Notes: generated from the sequence alone by a model not told the origin. Positions 41,918-50,025 are shown, counted from the stretch's first letter. The stretch is 64,000 nucleotides of DNA from Streptomyces sp. NRRL WC-3742 (GCF_000720635.1 NZ_JOCF01000006.1:92304-156303), one strand, 5' to 3'. Translations and numbers: made by a program.

Positions 41918-42463
41918 TCAGCGGGTTCTAGGGCCGGGCAGGGGTTCGGCCCGGTTGGCGCCCTCCGCCTCTGCCTCCGCCTCTGCCTCCGGCGATGCCG
42001 GAATGAGTTCACTCACTCTCACCGCCCGGGGGAACTTGCAGTACGACGCGTGACGCTCGCGAAGAACGGCCACGTCCGTCAGCTCCGAATAGTCCCGAAA
42101 GCACTGCCCGGTGTGGGGGTCGCGCACCCGCAACGCACCGCACTCCCTTGCATCCAAGTCGCGACACTCAGAGCAGTCCTGACGATGGGTAGGCTCGCGG
42201 CTGGTCCCGGGGGCGACCTTGGAGTCAGGCGGCTTCATCGTCCGCCTCGGCGCCCCGCACCAGGCGGGCACGCTCGGCCCGGCAGCGGGGGTCCGGGCAC
42301 TGGCAGTCCGGAGGCCGGGGGTAGTCTCGGCCGCCGGCTGGGGCCCAGGCGGGGTGAGGGGCTTCGTCGGCGCGGTAGGGGGAACGCCGATCAGCCGCCC
42401 GGATCGTCCGGGGGACTGAGCGACCTTCTCCGCGCCCTTCGGGCTCGGTCCGCTCATGGTCAT
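41918..42463 (-). CDS. Cys-rich small regulatory-cassette protein
   Basis: 181 aa. Pro/Ala-rich disordered N-terminal ~100 residues, then HRQDCSECRDLDARECGALRVRDPHTGQCFRDYSELTDVAVLRERHASYCKFPRAV, with five Cys and several His that could hold zinc. A C-terminal EAEAEAEAEG run comes from a short DNA repeat (41964-41990). ATG 42463 has GGAGG 11 bases upstream. It is divergent from the XRE-HEAT gene across ~108 bases, and so is probably controlled by it. Function unknown; not recognised beyond the zinc-like pattern. Confidence 0.6.
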   Translation of the reverse strand: MTMSGPSPKGAEKVAQSPGRSGRLIGVPPTAPTKPLTPPGPQPAAETTPGLRTASARTPAAGPSVPAWCGAPRRTMKPPDSKVAPGTSREPTHRQDCSECRDLDARECGALRVRDPHTGQCFRDYSELTDVAVLRERHASYCKFPRAVRVSELIPASPEAEAEAEAEGANRAEPLPGPRTR

Positions 42464-42571
42464 GGCGCTATTCGCCTCCGTTGGGGTTGGGCAGGTGAAG
42501 ACCCGGGAGGACCAGAGTGCGCTCACAGGAATTGGCCACGAAAGGGGCAGAACTGGGGGCAAACTGAAGGG

Positions 42572-43336
42572 GTGGCATTCGGTGATCTACTCCGGGACCT
42601 GCGCGAGGCAAAGCCCATGACTCGCCCCCAGATGGCAGCGGCGCTCTGCCGGCACGAAGGAAAACCGCCGGAGGACCATGACACGGTCCTCGGCCAGTTG
42701 AAGCGCTGGGAGACCAACAAGGGCATCCCAGGCCCTCGTTGGTTGTCCGCCCTGTCTCACGTACTGGGCTGCGAGCTGACGGCACTGACGGGCGAGGCTA
42801 GCCTCTCAAGGGTGAACAGACGTGCGTTCCTCAGCTTGTCCACGCTGGTCGCCACTCACGGGAAGATCGCGGGAGAACTCACGGCAAGCATGGCCGGGGG
42901 CGACTGCGGCCCGTTGACGACGGTCCAGACCACGCACGCCACGGACTTGGTCATTGCCTCGCTGGCGGATATCCCTACCACCGCACGCCTGCACAAGTGG
43001 ATGAGCGACGGTGGGAGCCCCCTTCTCCGGGTGAATGCTGCGGGAATCCTCGCCAAGCGGCCGGGGCGTGGCTCGGCCGCCGCAGTGGCCAGTGTGCTCG
43101 CTCATGACTCGGAGGTGAGGCACCTCTACTCAACGGCGGTGCTGGCACGCGCCGGGAAGTTGGACTGGGACGTAGCGGGGTCTTTGGCGGTCGATCTCAC
43201 CACCGCCGGGCCCCGAGCTGGGTTCGTTGCCGCACGGCTCGCAGCGGAAGCCTTGAACCCCCGGGATGCCGGGGCGCGTTGGTGCGCCGCCGCTATGCTC
43301 CGTGACCTCACGCCGCTTCTCAGTTGGGAGAACTGA
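42572..43336 (+). CDS. XRE-type regulator with HEAT-like repeats
   Basis: 254 aa. Short HTH at the N-terminus (GDLLRDLREAKPMTRPQMAAALCRHEG, LGQLKRWETNKGIPGPRWLSALSHVLG), then RRAFLSLSTL, followed by a helical array (ARLHKWMSDGGSPLLRVNAAGILAKRP, AVASVLAHDSEVRHLYSTAVLARAG, FVAARLAAEALNPRDAGARWCAAAML) resembling HEAT repeats. This is unlike the DUF5753 domain of the other XRE genes in the window. GTG 42572 has no well-spaced ribosome site, so initiation may be leaderless. Its stop lies 2 bases before the PPC gene, so the two are co-transcribed. Confidence 0.75.
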   Translation: MAFGDLLRDLREAKPMTRPQMAAALCRHEGKPPEDHDTVLGQLKRWETNKGIPGPRWLSALSHVLGCELTALTGEASLSRVNRRAFLSLSTLVATHGKIAGELTASMAGGDCGPLTTVQTTHATDLVIASLADIPTTARLHKWMSDGGSPLLRVNAAGILAKRPGRGSAAAVASVLAHDSEVRHLYSTAVLARAGKLDWDVAGSLAVDLTTAGPRAGFVAARLAAEALNPRDAGARWCAAAMLRDLTPLLSWEN

Positions 43337-43338
43337 AC

Positions 43339-43680
43339 GTGCACGTGTTCGAAGTGAAGAACGCTGAGCTGGTCGAAAGCATCACCGAACAGGCCAAGGC
43401 TGCCGGGGTCACGGATGGCGTGATCGTCTCCCTGATCGGCGCGGCGGACTCGTTCACGCTCAGCACGATGCCTGCCGACGACCCGTCGGCGGATATCGTG
43501 ACCGACTACGATCAGCCCGCCGAGATCGTTGGCGTTGTCGGTGACATCGTGGGCGGAGTCCTCCATCTCCACGCCACTATGGCGGTGGAAGGCGACAAGG
43601 GCGTGGCCGGACACCTCCACCGCGCACAGATCGGCCACTGGTTCGCACGGGCCTACGTCCTGCCCAGCGACGTGGCCTGA
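43339..43680 (+). CDS. PPC/DUF296-domain protein
   Basis: 113 aa. Single PPC (plants and prokaryotes conserved) domain: VHVFEVKNAELVESITEQAKAAGVTDGVIVSLIGAADSFTLSTMP, then VGDIVGGVLHLHATMAVEGDKGVAGHLHRAQIGHWFARAYV. The conserved HLH...GHLH histidines suggest a metal site and trimer, as in solved PPC proteins. Role in bacteria is unknown; linkage to an XRE gene and methyltransferase may be functional. Start GTG 43339 has GGGAGAA upstream and sits 2 bases after the XRE stop. Confidence 0.85.
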   Translation: MHVFEVKNAELVESITEQAKAAGVTDGVIVSLIGAADSFTLSTMPADDPSADIVTDYDQPAEIVGVVGDIVGGVLHLHATMAVEGDKGVAGHLHRAQIGHWFARAYVLPSDVA

Positions 43681-43724
43681 CGCCGAACCTAGGTCACTCT
43701 CGGTCCACCGCCGGCCGAGCGGAA

Positions 43725-43758
43725 GGCCCGGCCCGTCCCGTGAGGGTCGGGCCGGGCC
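43725..43758. terminator. Bidirectional terminator
   Basis: GGCCCGGCCCG / CGGGCCGGGCC, 11-bp stem with a 12-base loop, between the convergent PPC and DUF397 genes. Confidence 0.7.
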
Positions 43759-43770
43759 AGGGGAACTTGG

Positions 43771-43965
43771 TTAGTTGGCGTGGTGGTCGAACTCGCCGGT
43801 CTTGGTGGCTCGGAGGAGGTTGGCGAACCTGGTGGGGGTGGTGCGGACGACTATGTCGCCGTCGTCGGACTCGCGGAGTTCGATCGCCCCACCAAGCGTC
43901 CGCACCTCCACGCACTCGTCGTTCGAGCTGGAGTAGCTGGACTTCTGCCACACAGAGCTATTCAT
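43771..43965 (-). CDS. DUF397 protein
   Basis: 64 aa. Typical DUF397 protein: VWQKSSYSSSNDECVEV, GGAIELRESDDGDIVVRTTPTRFANLLRATKTGEFDHHAN. It is the small partner of the XRE/DUF5753 regulator just upstream; start ATG 43965 overlaps that gene's stop by 8 bases. Its 3' end is the right copy of the 29-bp direct repeat that also occurs at 39901. Confidence 0.93.
   Translation of the reverse strand: MNSSVWQKSSYSSSNDECVEVRTLGGAIELRESDDGDIVVRTTPTRFANLLRATKTGEFDHHAN
43773..43801 (-). repeat. Direct repeat, right copy (end of intact DUF397 gene)
   Basis: 28/29 identical to 39901-39929 and in the same orientation. Encodes the last residues of the intact DUF397 gene. The two copies bracket a 3.84-kb segment. 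Confidence 0.85.
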
Positions 43966-44818
43966 TGCTTTCCAATTCCTTCTTGATGGTTCCGATGAAG
44001 TCCCGGGACTGCTCGTCGGAGAGTGCACCAGAGTCGAGTCGCGCGAGCAGAGAACGGAACCTTGCCATGTGGGCCGGGGCATCGAAGATTCGGCAACCCA
44101 GACTCGTATCCATCTGAGCCGCGTCGAGCTCGGGGGTGGGTCCTTCGGCATAGGTGAAGTTCTCGTTGGAGCTCGGCATGGCGCCGATGTCGAACGGAAC
44201 GACTCGGATCGAGATGTTCGGCTGCCTGGAGTCCTCGATGAGGGCGCCGAGTTGCTCTGCAAGGACGGCCGGTCCACTGAACCGCATGCGCAACGCTGCT
44301 TCATGGATGAATGCAGCGTATGGCGTCGCGCCGGAGCGGATGGGGCGCTGCCGCTGCATGCGAAAGGCAGTCCTCAGGTCAACCTCATGGCGCGGCAGGG
44401 GAGGGAAGGTCTGGGCGAAGACAGCACTCGCGTACGGCCCGGTCTGGAGCTGGCCAGGAACGAACGCCATTGTGTATGCGGTGAGATGTCGAGCCTGGCT
44501 TTCGAACTCAGCGACGTCAACGAAGTCATCGGACAGGACTCCGCGATACTCCTCCCACCAGCCCGGCCTCTCGCGCTCCGTGATGATCTCGGAGAGGGCA
44601 TCGATCAACGGCTCGTTGACGCACATGCACGTGGCGGCGACCGTGCGCAGACGCTCCACGCTGATGCCGATCTTCCCGGCCTCCATCTGCGTCACCTGCG
44701 CCGGGTTCATGCCGACGAGGCGGCCGAGTTCGCTGCCGCCGAAGCCGGCCTGTTCCCGCATCCTGCGCAGCTCTGCACCGAGCCGACGCTGACGGAGTGT
44801 TGGGTTCGCGCGAGCCAT
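43958..44818 (-). CDS. XRE-family regulator with DUF5753 domain
   Basis: 286 aa. XRE HTH (LGAELRRMREQAGFGGSELGRLVGMNPAQVTQMEAGKIGISVERL) and DUF5753 domain (VAEFESQARHLTAYTMAFVPGQLQTGPYASAVFAQTFP, GPAVLAEQLGALIEDSRQPNISIRVVPF, AHMARFRSLLARLDSGALSDEQSRDFI). Normal length, unlike the extended homologue at 24870. Forms the classic unit with the downstream DUF397 gene (8-base overlap). These pairs are multi-copy in streptomycetes and influence development and antibiotic synthesis. Upstream, 44819-45113 is a divergent promoter region holding an AT-rich stretch near 44925 and no other clear element. Confidence 0.92.
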   Translation of the reverse strand: MARANPTLRQRRLGAELRRMREQAGFGGSELGRLVGMNPAQVTQMEAGKIGISVERLRTVAATCMCVNEPLIDALSEIITERERPGWWEEYRGVLSDDFVDVAEFESQARHLTAYTMAFVPGQLQTGPYASAVFAQTFPPLPRHEVDLRTAFRMQRQRPIRSGATPYAAFIHEAALRMRFSGPAVLAEQLGALIEDSRQPNISIRVVPFDIGAMPSSNENFTYAEGPTPELDAAQMDTSLGCRIFDAPAHMARFRSLLARLDSGALSDEQSRDFIGTIKKELESNE

Positions 44819-45113
44819 TGGTTCCTTCCGGGAGAGGGTTGATCCCAGTGTGCCGCGCTGCCGGAGCGGCGGTCCATCTCGGGGCTGGCAGTACCACGTT
44901 AGAGGGAATGTTCCAGATCCATGGAAAATTTTTCATGCCTCTGCGATACGGTCGGTAAAGCCGATCAGACGGATCGTCAGTAATGGCTGTCTTCAAGGGC
45001 GGTAGGCGCCTCCTGCCCTCGCACCGCAGAGCACCCAGCCCCACTCTGGCCTGGCTCACGGCGACGTATCCGCCGGCTCCTCTCCAACACCACCACCTCT
45101 CACGGAGGCTCCC

Positions 45114-45476
45114 GTGTGCACCCGTAACACCCCCTCCCTCGCCCTCTCGCGGCAGTCCCTCCGGCACTCGATGCTCCGCTGCGGCTGGGACCCCGAGACC
45201 GTCTTCAACGCCGAACTCGCCCTCATGGAACTGATCGTCAACGCGTGGCGGCACGGCGGCACCGCCTGTCCCGTGGTCTTCTTCTCCCTCCTCGGCTCCA
45301 CCCTCCGGGTCACCGTCTCGGACGAGAGCGACGTCCTCCCTGAGCAGCGCACGCCGGGCGAGTTCGCCGAGTCCGGCCGTGGCCTCCAGCTCGTCGAGGG
45401 TCTCACCCACCGCTGGGGCGTCGACCCGCAGCAGAAGGGCAAACTCGTGTGGTTCGAGTTGGACTCCGCCGCGTGA
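45114..45476 (+). CDS. HATPase_c anti-sigma-factor-like kinase
   Basis: 120 aa. Single GHKL ATPase domain of the RsbW/SpoIIAB-like type: N-box ELALMELIVNAWRHGG, TVSDESD, and G-box ESGRGLQLVEGLTHRWG. Streptomycetes encode dozens of such proteins, most being possible anti-sigma kinases for a SigF-like network. GTG 45114 follows ACGGAGGCTCC, an excellent ribosome site. Its TGA overlaps the next start (GTGA), so translation is coupled to a small hypothetical protein. Confidence 0.9.
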   Translation: MCTRNTPSLALSRQSLRHSMLRCGWDPETVFNAELALMELIVNAWRHGGTACPVVFFSLLGSTLRVTVSDESDVLPEQRTPGEFAESGRGLQLVEGLTHRWGVDPQQKGKLVWFELDSAA

Positions 45477-45712
45477 CCTGCGAACCGGTCGCCCCGGACG
45501 ACCCCCGCACGGGCGACTGCACCCGGCCCCAGATCACCGCCCTCCTTGGCGAACTGCACCGCCGGGGGCTCCAGTTCGGACTCCTCTGGGGATCCGCCGG
45601 CGCCTCGAAGGCCGTCGTCGACGGTCGCCTCCTGGTCGACTTCGGCCCCGCGCCCGTGAGCACCCTGATCAACCTCCTCCACCTCCCCCGCGACCTGGAC
45701 CGGAACGAGTAG
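45473..45712 (+). CDS. Small hypothetical protein coupled to the HATPase
   Basis: 79 aa: VTCEPVAPDDPRTGDCTRPQIT, then LLGELHRRGLQFGLLWGSAGASKAVVDGRLLVDFGPAPVSTLINLLHL. The pattern (short helix, then beta strands, two Cys near the start) is compact, but I do not recognise the family. GTG overlaps the HATPase stop by GTGA, so it is probably a partner or modulator of the anti-sigma-like protein. An in-frame GTG at 45449 inside the HATPase gene is less likely. Confidence 0.7.
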   Translation: MTCEPVAPDDPRTGDCTRPQITALLGELHRRGLQFGLLWGSAGASKAVVDGRLLVDFGPAPVSTLINLLHLPRDLDRNE

Positions 45713-45720
45713 CGGGACTG

Positions 45721-45855
45721 ATGAACTTCCTCATCGGCGCAGCCTTCACCGTCCTCATCGTGCTCGCCTTCGCCACTGTCGCCCTCGGCGTCATCACCGC
45801 CCTCCGCATGCCCCACCCCGAAGACCAGCCCGAACCCGACCACCCGTCCAGCTGA
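45721..45855 (+). CDS. 44-residue single-pass membrane protein
   Basis: MNFLIGAAFTVLIVLAFATV, with the hydrophobic helix continuing through ALGVITALRM, then a short acidic/Pro tail. One transmembrane helix, N-terminus probably outside. It starts 8 bases after the previous stop in the same unit. Small size and spacing suggest it belongs to the HATPase trio. Function unknown. Confidence 0.65.
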   Translation: MNFLIGAAFTVLIVLAFATVALGVITALRMPHPEDQPEPDHPSS

Positions 45856-45870
45856 AACCACACCGCCACA

Positions 45871-45900
45871 GCCGGGCCGAGTCCCCCAACTCGGCTCGGC
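45871..45900 (+). terminator. Terminator after the HATPase trio
   Basis: GCCGGGCCGAGT / ACTCGGCTCGGC, 12-bp stem with one G-T pair and a 6-base loop, 15 bases past the stop. Confidence 0.7.
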
Positions 45901-46362
45901 GGCAAGGTATGTGGGCGTGACCGCCGGAAAGCGCTCCCAAGAGCCCCTTGGAGGCCCGAGAGGTCGGTTCCATCCCCGAGGGGTCGTCATGCGTTGTCGG
46001 CGCATGGTCTCCGAACCGGTGACCTGCTGCTTCCTGGGCTGGACAGCTGGGTGATGGACGGTGAGGGGTGATCCTGCCTGCACCAATTCACGGATGAGTA
46101 TCGACCGGGTTCCTCCCGTCGAACCGGGCGCACGCGCTACGGACGCGTTGCTTGCAAGCGGTGTGGTTTCTGGGGACCGCGAGGAGCGGGCCCCTGTGGA
46201 CGGAGGGCAACGGATAAATCGGCGGTCGGGTTCAATCGAGAATTCAGTGAAATGTGCAAAGGTTTCCGGCCGTGCCATATGGGTTTCGTATGGAGCGGCA
46301 GAATGAAGGAATCCGGGGCCTACGATCCATCTTCGTTCGCCTCGTAGAAAGATGGTTCCGAG
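45901..46362. other. 462-base AT-richer intergenic stretch
   Basis: No supported coding frame. Its second half is clearly richer in A/T than the flanks and holds short dyads such as GCTTGCAAGC near 46154 and an imperfect CCATATG/CGTATGG repeat near 46275. TACGAT at 46321-46326 is a candidate -10 for the ricin-domain gene. It may be imported DNA, a long 5' UTR or an unannotated RNA; I cannot decide. Confidence 0.35.
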
Positions 46363-48354
46363 TTGAAATCCCTGTCCCGCCTGAAACGCGCACTGGCCTG
46401 CGGGCTCGCCGCAGTCGCCATGGTCTCCGGTCTCACCGCGCAGGCCCACGCCGCTCCCGCTGCTGCCCCCGTGGACAAGACCTGCGGTACCCCGGCCTCG
46501 GTGGGTGGCGGCAACTGCATGACCGCGTTGATCGGCTCCGCCTTCGACATGATGAGGGCGATGCGCAACGCCGCCAATGTCAACAAGGTGGACAACGCGG
46601 AGTTCACCCAGAGCACCGCCTCCAAGCTGAGTGCGAAGTTCCCCGGGTTCAACGTCATGGTGTACAAGACCGTGGGCACGGACCTTTATGAAACCGAATG
46701 GTTCAAGGGCGAGTACAAGTCCGACATGAAGGGGGTGGTGATCGACACCACCTACAAGCTCAACCATTTCCTGGACAAGGAGAAGAAGGACCCTTCCGGC
46801 TACGACGTGTTCCGGATCTGGGTCTTCCAGGGGGACTCGACCTTCCGCAACCGCACCGACGGCGGCTTCATGAACTGGGCGTTCGTCGGCAACGACGGCG
46901 ACAGCGTCAAGAAGGACTCGTGGACCTGCCGCTCGGGCACCGCGCGGCCGTACAAGTGCGACGGTGACGTGCGCACCATCCACTTCCCCGGGCGCTCCGG
47001 CTACGGCACCAGGACCGGCAGCCTGACCCCCGACTCCAGCCCCGGCAACCACGCCTGCCTGGACGTCAGCGGCAACGGCAGCGCCAACGGCACCCCCGTG
47101 CAGATGTGGGAGTGCAACGGCGGCGACGCCCAGCGGTGGACGTACAACGGCTACAAGCTCCAGGCGGCCAACGGCAAGTGCCTCGACCTGGCGGACAACA
47201 ACACCGCGAACGGGGCCAAACTCCAGGTCTGGGACTGCCTCGAGATCCCCGGCCAGCGCTGGAGCATGTCGGCCAGCGGCGGCTTCCGGCACATGACGGA
47301 CCTGGACGACCGGTCCAAGGACGTCTGCATCGACGACTTCAACGGCCAGACCACCAACGGCAGTACGGTCGCGGCCTGGGCCTGCGGCTCCGAGGACCGT
47401 CGGGACGCCCCCAACCAGAACTGGGCCTGGGGCGGCACCCCGCCGACCACCAACCCGCCCACGCCCGGCGGCAACGGCGCCGACGTCTACCTCAAGCTCG
47501 ACGACGGCCTGGGCGCCGTCCCGCTCAACGGCTCCGCCGGCGCGTCGGTCGTCGCCGGGATCCGGGGCGGCAACGAGTCCAAGTGGAAGCTCACCTCGGT
47601 GGGCGGCGGCCGCTACCGCATCACCAGCTCGTACGGGCTGGAACTCACCGAGAGCGGCGGCTACATGGCCGAACTCCAGCCGTGGAGCAACTCCTCGAAG
47701 CAGAAGTGGGAGCTCGCCTCGATCGGCAACGGTCACTACCAGATCCGGATCTCCGGCGACGACTGCCTCGCGCACGACTCCGACTTCAAGCAGCTCGGCG
47801 TCTGGACCTGCAAGCAGGACTGGCACCAGGGGTGGGTCCTCGAGTCCACCTCCGGCGGCGTGATCACGCCGACCGACCCGACCAACCCGACCAACCCGTC
47901 GAAGCCGGACCCGAACCCGAAGCCGAAGCCTGACCCGAACGGGGGTGGCTCCGCCGCAGTCCCGACCGAGCGGCCGCTGTTCCTGAAGCTCGACAACGGC
48001 CTGGGCGCGTCGGCACCGACCGAGACCGCGAGCTGGGGTTCGCCGATCGTGGGCGGAGTCCTGGGCTACAAGGGCTCCAGGTGGACGATCAAGCCCCTGG
48101 GCGGCGACCGCTACCGGATCGTCAACGACCTCGGGTACAACCTCACCGAGAATCCCGACACCTACCTCGCCGAACAGCAGGCGTGGGGCGGCACCGACAA
48201 CCAGAAGTGGCAGTTCGTCAGCCTCGGCAACGGCAAGTACCGCATCCAGATCGACGACGACAACTGCCTCGCCCACGACAGCGACTTCAAGCAGCTGGGC
48301 GTCTGGACCTGCAAGGACGGCTGGAAGCAGGAGTGGTCCTTCCAGCTTCTCTGA
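46363..48354 (+). CDS. Secreted three-lectin-module protein with unknown N-terminal domain
   Basis: 663 aa. Signal peptide MKSLSRLKRALACGLAAVAM to AHA-AP. Residues ~40-225 form an unrecognised domain (CGTPASVGGGNCMTALIG, KLSAKFPGFNVMVYKTVGT, YDVFRIWVFQGDSTFRNRTDGG). A ricin-type beta-trefoil follows (HACLDVSGNG, QMWECNG, KCLDLADN, QVWDC, QRWSM). Two copies of a ~115-residue module (LKLDDGLGA..., HDSDFKQLGVWTCK) are then joined by a PTDPTNPTNPSKPDPNPK linker. Several sugar-binding modules on an unknown domain suggest a carbohydrate-targeted enzyme or toxin. The start is TTG 46363, the only one that gives the signal peptide; ribosome site weak. Confidence 0.85.
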   Translation: MKSLSRLKRALACGLAAVAMVSGLTAQAHAAPAAAPVDKTCGTPASVGGGNCMTALIGSAFDMMRAMRNAANVNKVDNAEFTQSTASKLSAKFPGFNVMVYKTVGTDLYETEWFKGEYKSDMKGVVIDTTYKLNHFLDKEKKDPSGYDVFRIWVFQGDSTFRNRTDGGFMNWAFVGNDGDSVKKDSWTCRSGTARPYKCDGDVRTIHFPGRSGYGTRTGSLTPDSSPGNHACLDVSGNGSANGTPVQMWECNGGDAQRWTYNGYKLQAANGKCLDLADNNTANGAKLQVWDCLEIPGQRWSMSASGGFRHMTDLDDRSKDVCIDDFNGQTTNGSTVAAWACGSEDRRDAPNQNWAWGGTPPTTNPPTPGGNGADVYLKLDDGLGAVPLNGSAGASVVAGIRGGNESKWKLTSVGGGRYRITSSYGLELTESGGYMAELQPWSNSSKQKWELASIGNGHYQIRISGDDCLAHDSDFKQLGVWTCKQDWHQGWVLESTSGGVITPTDPTNPTNPSKPDPNPKPKPDPNGGGSAAVPTERPLFLKLDNGLGASAPTETASWGSPIVGGVLGYKGSRWTIKPLGGDRYRIVNDLGYNLTENPDTYLAEQQAWGGTDNQKWQFVSLGNGKYRIQIDDDNCLAHDSDFKQLGVWTCKDGWKQEWSFQLL

Positions 48355-48439
48355 GTGGCGCGCTCGTGGTTGTCAGTGACCGGCACTACGGTGCGGCCGG
48401 TACGGCCTCGAAGATGACCCGATGAGAAGGGCGACCGGC

Positions 48440-49234
48440 ATGGGCTACGCGAAGATCAACGGACTGTCCCTGTACTACGAGGAGCACGGCTCGGGTGAGC
48501 CGCTCCTCCTGCTGCACGGCGGCCTCGGTTCCGGTGAGATGTTCGCGCCGCTCCTGCCGGCGCTGGCCGAGGGGCGCAGGGTGGTGCTCGTGGACCTCCA
48601 GGGGCACGGCCGGACGGAGGACATCGACCGGCCGCTGCGTACCGAACTGCTGGCCGACGACGTCGCCGCCCTGATCGAGCACCTGGATCTGCCGCAGGCG
48701 GACCTGATGGGCTACTCGTTCGGGGCGGCGGTCGCCCTGCGCACCGCGATCCAGCACCCCGGGGCGGTGCGGCGGCTCGTGGTGGTGTCCACGCCCGCCA
48801 AGCGCGAGGGGTGGTACCCGGAGGTCGTGGCGGCGATGGGCCGGATGGGGGCGGAGGCTGCCGAGATGATGAAGCAGTCCCCGGCCTACGAGTCCTACGC
48901 CAGGTCGGCGCCGAGGCCGCAGGACTGGCCGGTGCTGGTCGGCAAGACCGCCGATCTGCTGAAGCTGGACTACGACTGGACGGCCGAGGTGGCCGCCGTC
49001 ACCGCTCCCACCATGCTGGTCTTCGGCGACGCCGACGCGGTGCGCCCCGCGCACGTGGTGGAGTTCTTCGGTCTGCTGGGCGGCGGTCTGCGGGACCCGG
49101 GCTGGGACGGCTCGGGGCTCCCGGCGGCCCGGCTGGCCGTCCTGCCCGGGGCGACGCACTACGACATCCTGACGGCGCCGACGCTCACGGCCGCGGTGCT
49201 CCCGTTCCTCGACCAGCCGGTGGCGGGGGCCTGA
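48440..49234 (+). CDS. Alpha/beta-hydrolase
   Basis: 264 aa. Nucleophile elbow GYSFGA with S93; oxyanion region LLLLHGGLGSGEMF; acid in TMLVFGDADAVRP; His in LPGATHYDI. Catalyses hydrolysis of an ester, peroxide-type or related bond; the substrate cannot be inferred. Some members are non-haem haloperoxidase-like or menH-like; the GATHYD ending is common to both. ATG 48440 has GAAGG upstream; an in-frame ATG at 48422 is possible. Downstream sits a broken GNAT gene on the opposite strand. Confidence 0.88.
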   Translation: MGYAKINGLSLYYEEHGSGEPLLLLHGGLGSGEMFAPLLPALAEGRRVVLVDLQGHGRTEDIDRPLRTELLADDVAALIEHLDLPQADLMGYSFGAAVALRTAIQHPGAVRRLVVVSTPAKREGWYPEVVAAMGRMGAEAAEMMKQSPAYESYARSAPRPQDWPVLVGKTADLLKLDYDWTAEVAAVTAPTMLVFGDADAVRPAHVVEFFGLLGGGLRDPGWDGSGLPAARLAVLPGATHYDILTAPTLTAAVLPFLDQPVAGA

Positions 49235-49256
49235 TCGACCGCCGGGCCGAGCCGTG

Positions 49257-49619
49257 TCACCGGCTCGGCCCGGCGGCGCGGGCGACGGTGAACATCAACT
49301 CCGGGCGTTCCCAGGTCACGTTCGCCGAGGAGGGGAGAACCGTCCCCACCCGCTCGGCCCCCAGCCGCCGGTAGAACCGTTCGGCGGGCGGGTTGGACAC
49401 CACGCGTACCCGGGTCAGGCCCGCTACCGCGGCCTGGTCGAGCATGTGCTCCATGAGGAGGCGGCCGATGCCCGTGCCCTGCGCCTCGTCCGCCACGAAG
49501 GCCAGGTCCAGTTCGGCCTCGTCCACCAGCAGGGCGTAGAAGCCCATCAGCCGCCCGGTCGCGTCGACCGCCGCGAAGACCGGGTTCCGCCCGATCTGGC
49601 AGTGGCCCTTACTGCTCCT
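49257..49619 (-). pseudogene. GNAT acetyltransferase, 5'-truncated
   Basis: From 49547 leftward the frame encodes an intact C-terminal GNAT half (MGFYALLVDEAELDLAFVADEAQGTGIGRLLMEHMLDQA, NPPAERFYRRLGAERVGTV). Upstream, the same frame reads SSKGHCQIGRNPVFAAVDATGRL, which looks like the N-terminal SKxHWGY and the PVFxAxD strand of such enzymes joined with ~25 residues missing. The rest of the N-terminus is absent and replaced by the end of the arsR gene (overlap with its stop at 49609). No start codon or ribosome site. Interpreted as a deletion remnant. Confidence 0.65.
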
Positions 49620-49965
49620 GGGTGAGGGCGGCGGTGGAGCCCGGGGCGAAGGGGGCCGGGTTGTGGCGGATGAGGTCGAGGAGGCCGGGGAAGCGGGCGT
49701 CGAGGTCGGCGCGGCGGAGGTGGGCCTTGCGGCTGTTGCCGCGGTTGACCTGTTGGACGAGGCCGGCTTCGCGCAGGGTGCGGAAGTGGTGGCTGAGGGT
49801 GGATTTGGAGATGGCGAAGCCGAAGGAGAGGCAGGTGCGTTCGGTGGCCTCGGGGAGGTCGAGGAGTTCCTGCACGATCTGGTAGCGCAGGGGGTCGGAG
49901 AGGGCGGTGAGGATCGTTCGGAGGTCCATCTCCTCCGGGGTGGGGTGGCCCTCGGTGTCGACCAT
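49609..49965 (-). CDS. ArsR-family regulator
   Basis: 118 aa. Winged-helix ArsR domain: MDLRTILTALSDPLRYQIVQELLDLPEATERTCLSFGFAISKSTLSHHFRTLREAGLVQQVNRGNSRKAHLRRADLDARFPGLLDLI. No metal-binding CxC motif, so it is likely to sense a non-metal ligand. Divergent from an MFS drug-exporter gene across 133 bases with an AGGTTCG dyad, so it most likely represses that gene and itself. Start chosen at ATG 49965; an in-frame ATG at 50100 would run through the promoter region. Confidence 0.9.
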   Translation of the reverse strand: MVDTEGHPTPEEMDLRTILTALSDPLRYQIVQELLDLPEATERTCLSFGFAISKSTLSHHFRTLREAGLVQQVNRGNSRKAHLRRADLDARFPGLLDLIRHNPAPFAPGSTAALTQEQ

Positions 49966-50025
49966 GGCGGCGTGTCCCTTCCTCAAGGTTTCACTTGCAT
50001 CGTACCTTCCGGGCGTGCCAGTCTC

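Noticed and set aside
45403..48276. Minus-strand frame of 957 codons
   Set aside because: Antisense to the ricin-domain gene and its upstream region; Val/Gly/Asp-rich, no motifs.
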